Part shown: in pieces, positions 63,232 through 64,000 of the stretch
How the letters are laid out: each line of letters begins with the position of its first letter
How positions within the stretch are numbered: position 1 is the stretch's first letter
From: Streptomyces antnestii
GTDB taxonomy: Bacteria > Actinomycetota > Actinomycetes > Streptomycetales > Streptomycetaceae
Direction: 5' to 3'
Assembly (NCBI RefSeq): GCF_004005495.1
Contig: NZ_RZYA01000001.1
Span: 868,001-932,000, forward strand
Length of the DNA: 64,000 nt
The notes under the pieces: model-generated
Databases searched by the model: none
What the model was told of the DNA's origin: nothing
Seen by the model: only the letters and a program-made list of their open reading frames with translations
Made by a program: the position numbers and the translations under genes

Positions 63232-64000
63232 GCCCCTCCCATCGGGGTGGCGTCGGGATCGGCGGCGAGCCGGAGGGTGTGTGCGGCGGCCTCCGCATCC
63301 AGCGCGGTGACGGTGATCTCGGCGCCTTCCAACGCGCGCGCTGCTTCGGTGAGGCGGCGGCCGGCTCGTCCCCCGCCTGAGGGGGACGGCTCGCGGGCCA
63401 CGAGCAGGACCTGGCGGGTGAGCAAGTCGCGTTCCGCGGCGAGTTGATCGAGGAAGTCGGCGTGGGCGAGCGCTGCTTGCTCGAGCGCCGGATGCGGAAG
63501 CTGCGGTGCCTCGTCGGTCAGCTCAGCGACGAGCGGGGCGACGTCCAGACGGTGAGCGCGCACCAGGATCTGGGTGGGGCCGGTGAGGGCGTTGAGCCAG
63601 CGGGCGAACGCCTCGGTCAGCGCCTGCTGTTCGCCTCCGGTGCGCAGATGGAAGTTGATCGTGCTGCACACCGCGAGCGCGGACCGGCCCTCATTGCCGA
63701 GGTCCAGCACGCCGGTGTCGCTGACCTCACGGCACGGCATTCGCAAAGCAGCCGGTTTCCGGCCGTCCTGCGCACGCCACGCCCCGGGGACGAGGGATGG
63801 CAGCGGCCGGACTCCTTCCGGGGCCGGTACGCGCCGTTTCGGCGTGCGGTGGAAGCGGACCGCGGCCAGCAGCAGCCGGTCCATGCCGATGCCGTCCCGC
63901 CGACCCACCGCGATCACCGTCACGACGAGGGCGACGGGTGCGACGAGTGCCAGGTAGGCGAGCGGGGCCATGAACGGACGCGATACCCAGTACCCGCCGT
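63228..64000 (-). CDS. PrgI-family T4SS membrane protein (5' end outside the window)
   Basis: The frame is open to the right edge (G-G-Y-W-V-S-R-P before the first ATG), so the gene begins beyond 64000. Visible are a hydrophobic segment (P-L-A-Y-L-A-L-V-A-P-V-A-L-V-V-T-V-I-A-V-G-R-R-D-G), then M-D-R-L-L-L-A-A-V-R-F and R-R-V-P-A-P-E-G-V, typical of actinobacterial PrgI-like proteins (VirB3-like position), and a 170-residue cytoplasmic domain. It overlaps the VirB4 start by four bases, the usual PrgI-VirB4 order. Confidence 0.82.
   Translation of the reverse strand, partial: GGYWVSRPFMAPLAYLALVAPVALVVTVIAVGRRDGIGMDRLLLAAVRFHRTPKRRVPAPEGVRPLPSLVPGAWRAQDGRKPAALRMPCREVSDTGVLDLGNEGRSALAVCSTINFHLRTGGEQQALTEAFARWLNALTGPTQILVRAHRLDVAPLVAELTDEAPQLPHPALEQAALAHADFLDQLAAERDLLTRQVLLVAREPSPSGGGRAGRRLTEAARALEGAEITVTALDAEAAAHTLRLAADPDATPMGGA

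Overview
The window is high-GC actinobacterial DNA, almost certainly from Streptomyces or a close relative. The GC-rich codon use, frequent GTG starts, Tat-type lipoproteins, Tad locus, RHS/HINT toxin and actinobacterial conjugation genes all point that way. About 49 genes or gene remnants can be supported. They fall into two halves divided by a tRNA-Pro(GGG) at 23.04 kb.

Left half (1-22.9 kb), ordinary chromosomal metabolism. A sugar-uptake and catabolism operon comes first: permease end, lipoprotein binding protein, M1 metallopeptidase, beta-helix protein, and a Gfo/Idh/MocA oxidoreductase broken by a 1-nt frameshift. The threonine-to-glycine pathway follows (tdh, kbl) with a LysR regulator. 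A LacI-family regulator then lies divergent from an ABC importer of the SsuABC/ThiXYZ type. On the minus strand are a secreted ThuA/sugar-dehydrogenase/PKD/CBM mosaic and a Tat-exported sugar-phosphate-isomerase-like protein. Near-identical LacI-type operators sit just downstream of a promoter before both the ABC operon and the ThuA operon, so one small regulon is likely. An MmcQ/YjbR protein, an MFS exporter and a split transketolase follow. The transketolase pair has a perfect SoxR-type palindrome inside a 19-bp promoter spacer.

Right half (23.1-64 kb), accessory and surface/conjugation functions. After the tRNA comes a decayed zone: a gene in three frames and a truncated HsdR. It abuts a Tad/Flp pilus operon (TadA, TadB, TadC, candidate pilin, three TadE/G-like pseudopilins, and a membrane LysM-BTAD protein). 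Next is an AAA+ (MoxR-like)/VWA pair whose VWA partner also carries an HEXXH motif, followed by two unknown proteins, then a Stealth-type phosphotransferase on the other strand. A secreted trio follows (FG-GAP protein, LamG protein, 2270-residue RHS/HINT polymorphic toxin), with Imm53-like and Imm10-like immunity genes, each followed by a long perfect hairpin. From 64 kb back to 55 kb a minus-strand operon encodes a conjugative type IV secretion apparatus: PrgI-like, VirB4 (frameshifted at a CCAG repeat), VirD4-like coupling ATPase, replication-relaxation protein, transglycosylase/NlpC-P60 hydrolase, DUF2637-like membrane protein, and a winged-helix protein resembling the N-terminus of the AAA+ protein. 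No integrase, relaxase or CRISPR array is visible, so the limits of any mobile element cannot be set here.

All family assignments are from reading motifs and remembered family features; no database search was run.
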